64,000 nucleotides of DNA from Streptomyces sp. 1331.2 (GCF_900199205.1 NZ_OBMJ01000002.1:1-64000), one strand, 5' to 3'; shown: positions 28,469 through 37,441, counted from the first letter of the stretch. Notes: generated by a model not told the origin, from the sequence alone. Numbers and translations: made by a program.

Positions 28469-28507
28469 GTGCCCGGCCATCGTCCCCCACACCCGATGGC
28501 CGGGCAC
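28469..28507 (+). terminator. Terminator hairpin
   Basis: GTGCCCGGCCATCG and CGATGGCCGGGCAC form a perfect 14-bp stem around an 11-nt loop, just after the stop at 28457. Confidence 0.85.
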
Positions 28508-28674
28508 CGGCGCTCTGAGCCCGGCTGTACCCCCGGGTCCGTCCGGCGGACAGCCGGTCGACGGTCCCGCGCTCCTCCGTGGTCAGTACGGCGTTGCGTT
28601 CCAGGAAGTCGCGCACTACGGGGTCGGGCCGGCCGGCGGGGTTCCGGCCTGCGCCAGCCGCCTCCGTGCCGGTG

Positions 28675-29115
28675 TCACTTGTCTTCCAGCGCCGCCACGA
28701 GTTGGGGCAGGTTGCCGCCGGCGACGGCGAGGGCCAGGTGGTCGTGGTAGTCGCGGCTGTGCACGATCAGGCCGTCGCGGACCCGGAGGATCTGGACGTT
28801 CGCGGACTCGAAGCTGCGCCCGGTGGTCCGGTGGAGCACGTGGTAGTCGAACTCGGCGACGACGACCTCGGGGTCGTCGGTCTCCCGGACGACCACGTTC
28901 GACGCCCGCAGTTCCAGCGGCGTCTGCACACCGACCTCGTCGAAGCGTTCGGCGAGTACGGCCCGCCCTTCGAAGCGGCGTGGCCCGACCGGCTGGAAGA
29001 CGGTCTCGACCACGGCGTCCTCGGCGTAGAGCTGAGCCAGTTCGGTGAACCGGCCGGTGGTGATGCCTTCCAGCAGCTTGAGGAAGACCTCGCGCGGAGA
29101 CAGCGTTTCGGACAT
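28675..29115 (-). CDS. SnoaL-like / nuclear-transport-factor-2-fold protein
   Basis: 146 residues from ATG 29115. The NTF2-like pattern is clear: REVFLKLLEGITTGRFTELAQLYAEDAVVETVF, then GRAVLAERFDE, then VVVAEFDYHVLHRTTGRSFE and ILRVRDGLIVHSRDYHDHLAL. Members act as small isomerases, hydrolases or binding proteins. It is divergent from the TetR gene at 29242, so it is the likely target of that regulator. Confidence 0.82.
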   Translation of the reverse strand: MSETLSPREVFLKLLEGITTGRFTELAQLYAEDAVVETVFQPVGPRRFEGRAVLAERFDEVGVQTPLELRASNVVVRETDDPEVVVAEFDYHVLHRTTGRSFESANVQILRVRDGLIVHSRDYHDHLALAVAGGNLPQLVAALEDK

Positions 29116-29241
29116 GATCAACCCCCGGGATCGCGTCGCTAGAATCGGACCAGCGACTCCGCTTAGAACGATACGGACTGGCCACTCCGGTTGTCCAGGG
29201 TTGAATCGGGACCGGTGCGGAGCAGGAGGGAGAGAAGTCTG

Positions 29242-29814
29242 ATGAGCGACACGTCGCAACGCCCGCTGCGCGCGGACGCGGCCCGCAACCGGGCCAAGGT
29301 GCTCGACGCGGCCACCCAGGTGTTCACCACCCGCGGGGTCGGCGTGCCCACCGAGGAGATCGCCCGCGCCGCCGGGGTCGGCGTGGGCACCCTCTTCCGG
29401 CACTTCCCCACCAAGGAGGCGCTGCTGGAAGCCGTCGTGGTCCGCAGGCTGGAAACGATCACCGCCCGCACCGCGCAGCTGGCCGCCGAGGCCGAACCCG
29501 CCGACGCCTTCTTCGCCGGCTTCCGGCTGGTGGTCGAACAGTCCGCGGGCAAGCAGGAGTTCACCCGCGCCCTCGCCGATGCCGGGGTGGACGTGCACGC
29601 CTCCCTGCGGGAGTCGAGCACGGTGATGCGCGCGCAGCTGGCCGAGCTGCTGGCCGGGGCGCAGCGGGTCGGGGCCGTACGCTCCGAGGTGGGGCTGCCG
29701 GAGCTGATCGCGCTGCTCGTCGGCGTCGGTACGGCGGTCGAACAGCTCGCGGGCGACCCGGCGGGACGGGAACGGGTCTTCGAGGTGGTGTTCGCCGGGC
29801 TGCGGCCGCAGTGA
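29242..29814 (+). CDS. TetR-family transcriptional regulator
   Basis: 190 residues; ATG 29242 follows GGAGGGAGAG. The N-terminal HTH is standard: RNRAKVLDAATQVFTTRGVG, PTEEIARAAGVGVGTLFRHFPTKEALLEAVV. The C-terminal ligand domain is of the SCO1712-like type (FTRALADAGVDV, VGAVRSEVGLPELIALLVGVG). It probably represses itself and the divergent SnoaL-like gene from the 126-nt intergenic region; I did not find a clean palindrome there. Confidence 0.88.
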   Translation: MSDTSQRPLRADAARNRAKVLDAATQVFTTRGVGVPTEEIARAAGVGVGTLFRHFPTKEALLEAVVVRRLETITARTAQLAAEAEPADAFFAGFRLVVEQSAGKQEFTRALADAGVDVHASLRESSTVMRAQLAELLAGAQRVGAVRSEVGLPELIALLVGVGTAVEQLAGDPAGRERVFEVVFAGLRPQ

Positions 29815-29928
29815 GCACGGCTGTACGGACCCCTGGTCGCCCGCCTGACCGACTGCCCGCCTGACCGACTGCCTGCCCGCCCGCCCGCCCGCCCGACGAT
29901 GATGATGGTGAGAGAGACGGAGCCTTTC

Positions 29929-31203
29929 GTGGCCGAAGCGCCCCTGATCCGCAGTGACGTCCCCGGGTCCTTCCCCTGGGGCGTCTTCCACGAGCGCCAC
30001 CCCGCGCTCGTCCGGCAGGTCCTCGACGCCCTTCCGTACGGGCCCGCCGAGCGGGCGGCGGTCGAGCGGCTGCTCGTGGAGAGCACCACCGGCGTCCTGG
30101 AACCGCTGCGCCCCCGCCTCGCAGACTCCACGGACGCCGCGGACGCCGTCGTGGACGGGCCGGACGCCGCGGACGCCGCCCGGTGGGCGCGGTGGGGTGA
30201 GGCCCTGTGGGGCCGGCCGTGGGGCGAGGCGCCGTTCCTGTGGGCGGAGAGCTACTTCTACCGCCGGCTGCTGGACGCCACCGGGTACTTCCGGCCCGGC
30301 GCGTGGCAGGGCGTCGACCCGTTCGCGCCCTTCAAGGCCGCCGAGTTGGCCGGGTCGGCCGTCGACGAAGAGCTGGCCGCGCTGGACGGGATCGACGGGC
30401 TGCCGCAAGCCCGGCGGGCGGAGGTGCTGCTGTCCTCCGCGCTGTGGGGCAACCGGGCGGACCTCAGCTTCCGGATCACCGCGGAGCCCGGTGGGCCGGC
30501 CGTCTCCGACCTGGTCGCCGACGACAGCGCGCTGCTGTGGGCCACGCTGGAGCGGGCCGGGGGCGAGGGGCGGGTCTGCGTCGTCGCGGACAACGCGGGG
30601 CGGGAGCTGCTGCCCGACCTCGTGCTGATCGACCACCTCCTGACCCACGGCCTGGCGGCGCAGGTCGTCCTGTACGTCAAGCCGCAGCCGTACTACGTGT
30701 CGGACGCGACGATGACCGACGTCCTCGCCGCCCTCGACCGCCTTCGCAACGCGCGGGCCGCGCGGCCCGCGCGGCCCGCGTCGCCCGCGTCGCCCGCATC
30801 GGCCACGCCTCCCCCGCAGGCTGCCGCGGCGGTCGGCCAACGGCTGTGGCAGGCAATGGGCAGCGGCGCGCTCGCCGTCCGTACGCACCCGTTCTTCTGC
30901 GCGCCGCTGCCGTTCCACGACCTGCCCGCCGACCTCCGGGCCGAGTTCGCGGACGCGGCGCTGACGGTCTTCAAGGGGGACCTCAACTACCGCCGCCTCG
31001 TCGGCGACCGGCTCCGGCCGCCCACCACGCCGTTCGCCGACACGACGGGGTACTTCCCGTCGGCCGTCGCCGCCCTGCGGACGCTGAAGTCGGAGGTGAT
31101 CGTCGGGGTCGACGCCGCCACCGTCGCCCGGCTCGACGCCACCGGCACCCCGTGGCGCACCAACGGGCGCCACGCGGTCGTCCAGGTCGACACGCGGCGG
31201 TAG
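29929..31203 (+). CDS. ARMT1-like damage-control phosphatase (DUF89)
   Basis: 424 residues from GTG 29929 (GGAG 7 nt upstream); in-frame codons reach back to ATG 29899. DUF89 signatures are present: VVADNAGRELLPDLVLIDHLL with the metal-binding Asp and Asn, LYVKPQPYYVSDAT, THPFFCAPLPFHDLP, and FKGDLNYRRLVGDR with the active-site Lys, Gly and Asp. Members are metal-dependent phosphatases that remove damaged sugar phosphates. An Ala-Arg-Pro-rich linker (ARPARPASPASPASA) interrupts the domain, which is unusual. Confidence 0.85.
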   Translation: MAEAPLIRSDVPGSFPWGVFHERHPALVRQVLDALPYGPAERAAVERLLVESTTGVLEPLRPRLADSTDAADAVVDGPDAADAARWARWGEALWGRPWGEAPFLWAESYFYRRLLDATGYFRPGAWQGVDPFAPFKAAELAGSAVDEELAALDGIDGLPQARRAEVLLSSALWGNRADLSFRITAEPGGPAVSDLVADDSALLWATLERAGGEGRVCVVADNAGRELLPDLVLIDHLLTHGLAAQVVLYVKPQPYYVSDATMTDVLAALDRLRNARAARPARPASPASPASATPPPQAAAAVGQRLWQAMGSGALAVRTHPFFCAPLPFHDLPADLRAEFADAALTVFKGDLNYRRLVGDRLRPPTTPFADTTGYFPSAVAALRTLKSEVIVGVDAATVARLDATGTPWRTNGRHAVVQVDTRR

Positions 31204-31309
31204 CCGGGCACGCGGGGAGATCGATCCGCGAAATGGCCTGGTGCGAACGAGTGTTCCACCCCTAGGGTGGCGCTTCGTCAATCCGGTCCGGACCTGGAGC
31301 CCTTCGCCG

Positions 31310-32011
31310 ATGTCTTCCCCCGCCGCCTACAGCTCGCCGCGAGTCGCCTCGATCGCCGCCACGGCCCTGCTCGCCGCAAGCGGTGCCGCGACGCTGTTCT
31401 CACTCGTCGCCGATTTCCGCATGTACGAGGTCGCCGGCGACCTCCTCACCAACGCCGAACTGGCCGGTTCCGCCGCGATCAGCGACGTGGACCAGCTCCG
31501 CTCCAACGCGAGCCTGATCAACACGCTGGTCATGGTGGCCACGGCGGCTGCGTTCATCACCTGGTTCTACCTGGTGCGGGTGAACGCCGAAGCGCTCCAC
31601 CCGCACGGGCACCGGTACAAGCGGGGTTGGGCGATCGGCGGATGGTTCACCCCCGTGGTCGCGCTCTGGTTCCCCCGCCAGATCGCCGGCGACATCTGGC
31701 AGGCGGGCGCTCGCCCGGATGAGCTCGGGGTGCGCCCGCCGCTCCCCCAGACGCTGCTCAACCTCTGGTGGGGCACCTTCCTCGCGGCCGCCGTGCTCGG
31801 CCGGATCGGTGCCCAGTACAACGCGAAGGCGGAGTACGCGGACACCTACCAGCAGTCCGTCCTGTGGCTGGTCGCCTCCGAGCTGCTCAAACTGGCCGCG
31901 GCGGTCTTCGCCGTCCTGGTGGTCCGCAAGGTGACGGCCATGCAGGAGCAGCGCTTCGCCGAGTCCGCGGCCCGGGCGTACGGGGTGGCCTCCTCGACCG
32001 CCCGCAGCTGA
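31310..32011 (+). CDS. DUF4328 integral membrane protein
   Basis: 233 residues from ATG 31310. Four or five hydrophobic helices: ASIAATALLAASGAATLFSL, SLINTLVMVATAAAFITWFY, GWAIGGWFTPVVALWFPRQI, LLNLWWGTFLAAAVLGRIGA and LLKLAAAVFAVLVVRKVTAM. The WFYLVRVNAE and GWFTPVVALWFPRQ motifs are typical of DUF4328. Function unknown; the gene stands alone. Confidence 0.82.
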   Translation: MSSPAAYSSPRVASIAATALLAASGAATLFSLVADFRMYEVAGDLLTNAELAGSAAISDVDQLRSNASLINTLVMVATAAAFITWFYLVRVNAEALHPHGHRYKRGWAIGGWFTPVVALWFPRQIAGDIWQAGARPDELGVRPPLPQTLLNLWWGTFLAAAVLGRIGAQYNAKAEYADTYQQSVLWLVASELLKLAAAVFAVLVVRKVTAMQEQRFAESAARAYGVASSTARS

Positions 32012-32052
32012 ACCAGCCGACGGGTCACGCCGGCGGAGTGCGGCACGCAGGG

Positions 32053-33189
32053 TCAGGAGAGCATGTTGATCCGGTACTGCATGATCCGGTAGTTCGTCGG
32101 GTCGTACCACTGGCTGACGACGATGTGGAAGTTGCCGAACGTCGAACCCGGGATGACGAAGCCGCCGTACGGGGCGGCGACGAGGTTGCCGATCTCCTGG
32201 CCCGGGTCGCAGGGCAGGATCATGGCCTGTTCCAGAGTGGTGGTCAGGTCCGAGGTCGGGAGCGGGAAGACCATCGCCCTGATCGACAGCGGGTTCATGT
32301 TCAGCCAGGTGAGGACGTACTTGCCGTCCATGGCGCGGAAGCACATCTCGCCCCACCTGCGGGTGCCGAAGACCGTCGTCGGGGCGGGCGCGTTCCACCG
32401 CCAGCCGCCGTCGTAGCCCCAGGGCTCGTAGGCGTCCGGGTTGCCGAGGCTCTCCTTCCGCACCCGGTGCAGCAGCATCCCCGACTCCACCTCGCGGTTG
32501 AAGACCGTGGACAGGACGTAGCAGTAGCCGTCGTCGGCGACGGCGTACGTCTTCTGCTGGAACTGGCCGCCGTACAGGTCGCCGGGCCACTGGCACAGGT
32601 ACTCCCAGGTCTCACCGTTGTCGGTGGAGCGCCAGAAGTCGGTGTGGTGGGTGTCGAAGATGACGCCGCGCATGAGGTGCATGTACATCACGCCGTCGAC
32701 CACGAACACGTCGGAGGGGATCGCCGTCGTGGCCTTGTCGTCGCCGACCGGGGTGTGCGGCTCGTCGACGAGGCTCCTGGCGTGGCCCCCACCCACGACG
32801 CCGTCGATCCGCAGGTTGTCCAGGTCCGCGCTGCCGGAGCGCAGGCCCACCGGGGCGTACCAGTTGCCGTCGCCGACCCGGTCGCCGTCGAAGGTGTCGC
32901 CGCAGACGAAGAGCATGGTGCCGTCCGGACACCGTACGGGGATGCCGAGGTCGGTCCACGGCGCGCCGAGCGACCCGGTCTCGCCGGGACCGCTGAGGTT
33001 CTTCAGCTTGGTCGCGATCGTCGGACCGGCCGGGTCGTTCGGGCCGCCGGCGAACGCCGCCCGGGCGCCGGAACCGAGGACCCCCGCCCCGGCCCCGAGC
33101 CCCGCCGCGACGCCGACGCCGATCCTGAGCAGCCTGCGGCGGGACGGCCCGCCGGTGGTCGCGTCGTTCCCGCCCGATGAATGCGTCAT
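32053..33189 (-). CDS. DUF4185-like secreted propeller protein, Tat-exported
   Basis: 378 residues from ATG 33189. Twin-arginine signal PSRRRLLRIGVGVAAGLGAG, cleaved near ARAAFAGG. The mature part reads like a sialidase-fold propeller: APWTDLGIPVRCPDGTMLFV, GDTFDGDRVGDGNWYAPV, DFWRSTDNGETWEYLCQWPG (an Asp-box-like SxDxGxTW), and FVIPGSTFGNFHIVVSQWYD. DUF4185 proteins are secreted and act on or bind glycans; the substrate is not known. A long inverted repeat lies in its 5' region at 33226. Confidence 0.8.
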   Translation of the reverse strand: MTHSSGGNDATTGGPSRRRLLRIGVGVAAGLGAGAGVLGSGARAAFAGGPNDPAGPTIATKLKNLSGPGETGSLGAPWTDLGIPVRCPDGTMLFVCGDTFDGDRVGDGNWYAPVGLRSGSADLDNLRIDGVVGGGHARSLVDEPHTPVGDDKATTAIPSDVFVVDGVMYMHLMRGVIFDTHHTDFWRSTDNGETWEYLCQWPGDLYGGQFQQKTYAVADDGYCYVLSTVFNREVESGMLLHRVRKESLGNPDAYEPWGYDGGWRWNAPAPTTVFGTRRWGEMCFRAMDGKYVLTWLNMNPLSIRAMVFPLPTSDLTTTLEQAMILPCDPGQEIGNLVAAPYGGFVIPGSTFGNFHIVVSQWYDPTNYRIMQYRINMLS

Positions 33190-33225
33190 GTCGTCGATGA
33201 CCTTGACCTTCCGAGTCGACGGATG

Positions 33226-33277
33226 GGAGCGCCGTAGCCTCGGTGGCGACGGGCCGCCACCGAGGCTACGGGGCTCC
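33226..33277. repeat. 22-bp inverted repeat upstream of the DUF4185 gene
   Basis: CCGTAGCCTCGGTGGC (33232-33247) and its exact complement (33256-33271) flank an 8-nt loop. GGAGC and GCTCC extend the stem beyond one G-G mismatch. It ends 37 nt upstream of the gene start and could be an attenuator, an operator or the terminator of a lost gene. The rest of 33190-33681 shows only promoter-like sequence and the orphan repeat at 33392. Confidence 0.8.
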
Positions 33278-33391
33278 GCCGCCGCTCGGTCCATCGGTGA
33301 ACGAACCTTCACTCAAATGAGCTATGCGCCAGGGAAGTTCACAATCGGAATACGGGTCGCTCCGACCGACCGAGGGTGGTGTGCCGCTCGA

Positions 33392-33419
33392 CCTGTCCCC
33401 GCACCCGCGGGGGCAGCCG
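33392..33419 (+). repeat. Solitary CRISPR-repeat-like sequence
   Basis: CCTGTCCCCGCACCCGCGGG followed by GGCAGCCG. It differs from the array 5 repeat (CTCCTCCCCGCACCCGCG type) by little more than one missing base in the 3' handle. No other repeat lies 61 nt away. Confidence 0.6.
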
Positions 33420-33681
33420 TGATCGATGTCGGCCGGCATCGTCGGACGCCTGCGGCGTCGCCGGTCGCCGCCGGGGCGACCGACCGCCCCCACCCCAACT
33501 GTCGTGCACCGTACCGCCCGTGGGATCGATTCCGCATGAACTCCGCAGGCGTGCCCGAACCCGACTATCCCGGCCGAAATGCGACCGGCTACCATCCCCC
33601 CTCAACGATCTTGTCGATGGAACACGGCCACGGGCGGCGACGCCCGGGGCCGGACGGAACACGGAACAACGGGGGAAAGAG

Positions 33682-34089
33682 ATGGCCGATCCGGACATGG
33701 CCTTGGCGTTCAAGGTCAACCCGGCCGAGTTGGATGGCTGCGGGCAGAGCGCCCAGCACATCGGAGGGCTCATACCGGGCGAGACCGGGAAGATCACCGA
33801 GCCGTGCAACCAGGCTGCCGGCGGGCTGAAGGGCTGGCTCACGGCGACCGCCATCCAGAACTGCGGGACGAACTGGAAGACGCTGCTGGACAAGCTCGGC
33901 GGGGACATGGGGGACGTCGGCACCAAGCTGGCCTCCTCGGCCGCCTACTACCGTCAGGTCGAGCAGGACATCCACGGGAGCATGAAGAACCCGTCCGCGC
34001 CGGCCCCGAGCGAGCCCGACCCGTTCAACACGACCTTCGTCCCGGGCCCCGTGAAGCCCGCCGGCACCAGCGCGAAGGCGGCCCAGTAA
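33682..34089 (+). CDS. WXG100-like small protein, first gene of a three-gene cassette
   Basis: 135 residues from ATG 33682 (GGGGGAAAGAG upstream). No signal peptide. Residues 1-100 are helical with AELDGCGQSAQHIGGL and SAAYYRQVEQDI, like WXG100/ESX helical hairpins, although a strict WxG is not evident (GWLTA and NWKTL occupy similar places). The tail is Pro-rich. It lies 3 nt before the DUF1023 gene and is paralogous in position and layout to the gene at 50091-50486. Confidence 0.7.
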   Translation: MADPDMALAFKVNPAELDGCGQSAQHIGGLIPGETGKITEPCNQAAGGLKGWLTATAIQNCGTNWKTLLDKLGGDMGDVGTKLASSAAYYRQVEQDIHGSMKNPSAPAPSEPDPFNTTFVPGPVKPAGTSAKAAQ

Positions 34090-34092
34090 GCG

Positions 34093-35796
34093 ATGGACAT
34101 CAAGACCCTCTACGACGCCGACTTCATCTACCTCACCAGTGCGAAGACCGCCTTCGACACCCTCTCCACCGCCTTCGGCCAGCACGTCGAGTCGTGGCAG
34201 CTGGAGGTCGTCAAGCGGCTGAACAACTCGCAGTGGACGGGCACCGCCTCCGACCACGCCAAGGCGCGGATCCAGCTGCTGGAGAACGAGCTCCAGGCCG
34301 CCAAGCAGGAGCTCGGGCTGGTCAGCACCGCCCTGCGGGACGCCTCCGAGGGCTTCGCGGCGGCGCAGGCGCACCTGGTCAACGCCCTGGACGACGCGAA
34401 GGCGAAGAAGCTGAACGTCGCCCCCGACGGGCGGATCACCTGGGACAACGACCCCGCCTCGGCGAACTTCGCGGGCAAGGACGCCGAGGCACAGGCCCAG
34501 GAGATCAGTCGGCGCATCACCGCCGCGCTCACCGAGGCCGACCACGCCGACCAGACCATCAACGCCCGGCTCGCCCACCTCGCCACCAACGCGAGCAACG
34601 GCACCGGGCTCGACGCCGCCACGGTCAAGGCCGACACGGACGCGGCGAAGAAGCTGGAGGAGGTGCCGGCCGCCGGCACCGACCCGAACAACGTCAAGGC
34701 CTGGTGGAACAGCCTGACCGACGAGCAGCAGCACCGGATGATCCTCAATCACCCCGACCAGGTCGGCAACCTCGACGGCGTCCCCGCCGCCGCCCGCGAC
34801 CAGGCCAACCGGATCAACCTGCAGCGCGGCAAGCAGGACCTCCAGCGTCAGCTCGACGGCCTCGGCCCGGAGCCGTCGCACTTCATCGGGTTCGGCAAGG
34901 ACCGCATCGAGAACCCCGAGTACACCAAGTGGAAGTCCACCCGCGACGACCTCCAGGACAAGATGCACGGTGTGACGGCCATCGAGGACCGGCTGAACAA
35001 GCCGGTCGACGCCTCGCACCCGCCCACCTTCCTGCTCGGCTTCGACACCAACGGCAAGGGCCATGCGATCATCGCGGTCAACAACCCCGACACCGCCGAC
35101 AACGTCTCCACGTACGTGCCCGGGACCGGCGCGCGGCTCGGCAGCATCGGCAGCGACATCAACCGCTCCGACCTGATGGTCCAGTCGGCCGACGAGGCCA
35201 ACCGCAAGGCCGGCGACAAGAGCACCAACTCGTCGATCACCTGGGTCGGTTACGACGCGCCGCAGAACATCGTCCCCGAGGCCGCGGACGACACGTACGC
35301 GAAGAACGCGGAGGACAAGCTGCGCAACTTCGAGCTCGGGCTGCACGCCACGCACGACGGGAAGATCGCCAACAACACCGTCCTCGCCCACAGCTACGGC
35401 ACCACGACCGTGGGATACGCCATGCGGGACAAGGGCCTCCCGGTCGACAACGCCGTCCTCATCGCCAGCCCCGGCTGCGGCGTCGAGAACGCCAAGGAGC
35501 TGCGCATCGACCCGTCCCACGTGTACGCGGCGCAGAGCCCCGCCGACGCGATCGGCTGGGCCGCCGCCGTCGACCCGGGCGGGATGTGGGACAACATCGT
35601 CGACAACGTCTCCACCTCGTGGGGCATGGGCGACGGCGACCACCACCTGATCCACGGCCGGCAGACCACCGTCCCCCAGTTCGGCGCGCACGTCCTGCCC
35701 ACCGACCCGGAGGCTGGACACTCCGACTACTGGAACGACGGGTCACCCACCCTGACCTCCATGGGGCAGATCATCGCCGGAAAGCAGGTCTCGTGA
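34093..35796 (+). CDS. DUF1023 alpha/beta-hydrolase with N-terminal WXG-type helical domain
   Basis: 567 residues from ATG 34093. The N-terminal 150 residues are a helical hairpin with NNSQWTGTASDHAKARIQLL, containing a WxG motif. The C-terminal alpha/beta-hydrolase holds the nucleophile elbow LAHSYGTTTVGYA near residue 434, a VTAIEDRLNKPVDASHPPTF segment and the late GHSDYWNDGSPTLTSMGQII. Such WXG/DUF1023 fusions are probably surface-associated or ESX-exported hydrolases; the substrate is unknown. The stop overlaps the start of the next gene by 4 nt (GTGA), so translation is coupled. The paralogue is at 48325-50091. Confidence 0.83.
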   Translation: MDIKTLYDADFIYLTSAKTAFDTLSTAFGQHVESWQLEVVKRLNNSQWTGTASDHAKARIQLLENELQAAKQELGLVSTALRDASEGFAAAQAHLVNALDDAKAKKLNVAPDGRITWDNDPASANFAGKDAEAQAQEISRRITAALTEADHADQTINARLAHLATNASNGTGLDAATVKADTDAAKKLEEVPAAGTDPNNVKAWWNSLTDEQQHRMILNHPDQVGNLDGVPAAARDQANRINLQRGKQDLQRQLDGLGPEPSHFIGFGKDRIENPEYTKWKSTRDDLQDKMHGVTAIEDRLNKPVDASHPPTFLLGFDTNGKGHAIIAVNNPDTADNVSTYVPGTGARLGSIGSDINRSDLMVQSADEANRKAGDKSTNSSITWVGYDAPQNIVPEAADDTYAKNAEDKLRNFELGLHATHDGKIANNTVLAHSYGTTTVGYAMRDKGLPVDNAVLIASPGCGVENAKELRIDPSHVYAAQSPADAIGWAAAVDPGGMWDNIVDNVSTSWGMGDGDHHLIHGRQTTVPQFGAHVLPTDPEAGHSDYWNDGSPTLTSMGQIIAGKQVS

Positions 35797-36326
35797 GTGC
35801 CAAGGCCGGAGGGTCCATTCGCCTGAGGAAGCGGGTCACCGCCGGGGCCGTACTGGCGGTCGCCGTGCTGGCCCTGAACGCCTGCGGCGCGAGCACGGTG
35901 AACGAGCGGTCCAAGCCCACGATCACGCTGGAACAGGCCAGGAAGCAGGTCGACGACTACCTCGCCGCCGTACTGGCCGCACTGCCCGTCAAGCCGACGA
36001 ACAGCCTGGGCGACTTCAGCGACCTGGAGTGCGAGGCCAACGACGTCGGCCCGCACGGCAGGACGCAGACCGGTCGGGGGTACGACTTCGGTGACGTGCC
36101 GGCCGCGGCCAAGGCGGAGGCGGTGACGGCCTACCGCACGTTCCTGACCGGGCAGGGTTTCCAGCCGGTCCAGGACCCGCCCAACTTCCACAACGACTGG
36201 ATCAAGCTGAGGAACCCGAAGGACCAGTTCCTCGCCACCCTGGACGGGGTCGCCGAGACCAGTCACGACCTCACGCTGCGGGTGAGGTCGCCCTGCGTCT
36301 GGCCGAAGGGGACGCCGCCGGCGTGA
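35793..36326 (+). CDS. Lipoprotein of unknown function, third gene of the cassette
   Basis: 177 residues from GTG 35793. The lipobox is LALNAC (Cys near residue 29) after AGAVLAVAVLALN. The mature part starts with a helix (LEQARKQVDDYLAAVLAALP), followed by two cysteines (LECEAND, SPCVWPKG). It is analogous to the lipoprotein at 47696 in the second cassette: both have an N-terminal helix and a domain in which a question such as LTGQGF or WQAKGY precedes beta strands. Anchored outside the membrane, it may partner the DUF1023 hydrolase. Confidence 0.78.
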   Translation: MSAKAGGSIRLRKRVTAGAVLAVAVLALNACGASTVNERSKPTITLEQARKQVDDYLAAVLAALPVKPTNSLGDFSDLECEANDVGPHGRTQTGRGYDFGDVPAAAKAEAVTAYRTFLTGQGFQPVQDPPNFHNDWIKLRNPKDQFLATLDGVAETSHDLTLRVRSPCVWPKGTPPA

Positions 36327-36334
36327 CGGGGTGA

Positions 36335-36388
36335 CTGACCCCCTTCACCGGGGCGGGGGTGAGGCCCCGTCCCGGTGAAGGGGTCAGT
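36335..36388. terminator. Bidirectional terminator between convergent genes
   Basis: CCCTTCACCGGG and CCCGGTGAAGGGG pair, extended by CTGACC/GGTCAG with one bulged base. It lies between the lipoprotein stop and the asparaginase stop. Confidence 0.75.
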
Positions 36389-36409
36389 GGGCCGCGGCGC
36401 CGAAGGGCG

Positions 36410-37441
36410 TCAGTGGGCCGTGGCGGCGAAGGCGGCGGCGATCTCGTCGGTCTTCCGCCCCTGCTCCAGCAGGACGTGCAGGAGCAGGCGGGCCTTGTAG
36501 GCGTCGAGGTGACCGCCCCGGATCAGTCCGCGCGCCAGCAGGTCCTTCTCCGAGCCGGGGAAACCGTACGTCCCCTCCAAGACGGGCCCGTTGCCGATCC
36601 GGCTGGCGAGGACGACGGGGATCCGCGCCGCGGCCCGCTCCAGGATGCCCACGTAGGCCTCGGGCACGTGGCCGACGCCGAACGCGGCGATGACGAGCCC
36701 GTCGCAGGCCTCGGCCATCGCGGCCAGCAGGGCGCCGTCGTCGCCGAGCGTCGCGCCGTACAGGCCGATGCGTACGGCGTCGCCGACCGTCGAGCCGGCG
36801 GCCGGCCCGGCGGCCGGCCGCGGGAAGGTCGGCCGCGGGAAGGTCGTCCGCGGGGCGAGCGGGCCGTGGAGGTGGACCCGCCCCTCGTAGAGGCGCCCGA
36901 GCGGCCCGGTCGCCGGGGAGGTGAACGCGGCCGGGCTGGTGCTGTGGGACTTGCGGACGGTGCGGGCGGCGTGGATCTCGTCGCCGAGGACGACCACCGC
37001 CCCGGCGCCCCGCAGCTCCGCCGCCGCGGCGGCGATGACGGCCGCATGGATGTTCGCCGGGCCGTCCGCACCGGGCAGGGTGGGGTTGCGCATCGCCCCG
37101 GTGACGACGATCGGCTGCTCGCCGGGGTGCCAGAGGTCCAGCAGGTAGGCGGTCTCCTCGATGGTGTCCGTGCCCTGGGTGACCACCACCCCGTCACAGC
37201 CGCTCCGGAAGGCGTCGGCGACGGCCTCCGAGAGCGCGCGGAGGTCACCGAAGGCGAGAGACGCCCCGGGCAGGCGCCGGAAGTCGTGGACGCGCAGCTC
37301 GACGTCGAGCTCCTGCAGTGCCGGGACGGCGGCGAGGAGGTCGTGGGCGGAGAGCGCGGGCACGACCCCGCCGGTGGCCGGATCGGTGGTCATGGCGATC
37401 GTGCCGCCCAGGGAGAAGATCGCAACTGTCCTCGTAGCCAA
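36410..37441 (-). CDS. L-asparaginase family protein
   Basis: 343 residues. Start TTG 37441 chosen because AGGAGG lies 8 nt upstream and TRTVAIFSLGGTIAMT follows at once. The two threonine motifs are present: SLGGTIAMT near residue 12 and VVVTQGTDTIEETAYLL near residue 87, with a Lys in RTVRKSHSTSP. This fits the bacterial type I/II asparaginase fold, which hydrolyses asparagine to aspartate and ammonia. No signal peptide, so cytosolic. A repeated FPRPTFPRPAAGPAAG insert sits in the middle. Confidence 0.88.
   Translation of the reverse strand: MATRTVAIFSLGGTIAMTTDPATGGVVPALSAHDLLAAVPALQELDVELRVHDFRRLPGASLAFGDLRALSEAVADAFRSGCDGVVVTQGTDTIEETAYLLDLWHPGEQPIVVTGAMRNPTLPGADGPANIHAAVIAAAAAELRGAGAVVVLGDEIHAARTVRKSHSTSPAAFTSPATGPLGRLYEGRVHLHGPLAPRTTFPRPTFPRPAAGPAAGSTVGDAVRIGLYGATLGDDGALLAAMAEACDGLVIAAFGVGHVPEAYVGILERAAARIPVVLASRIGNGPVLEGTYGFPGSEKDLLARGLIRGGHLDAYKARLLLHVLLEQGRKTDEIAAAFAATAH

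Noticed and set aside
28521..28640. Minus-strand peptide VVRDFLERNAVLTTEERGTV as a possible small gene
   Set aside because: Plausible residues but no stop for a long distance, no ribosome-binding site and a neighbouring terminator; support is too weak.
28675..31281. 868-codon minus-strand frame across the ARMT1-like and TetR genes
   Set aside because: Only its last 147 codons (the SnoaL-like protein) have coding sense; the rest is antisense to real genes.
33579..36326. 915-codon plus-strand frame and 710-codon minus-strand frame over the first DUF1023 cassette
   Set aside because: Shadows in other frames. The real genes have coupled starts, recognisable domains and a lipobox; only the last part (35793 onward) of the plus frame is coding.
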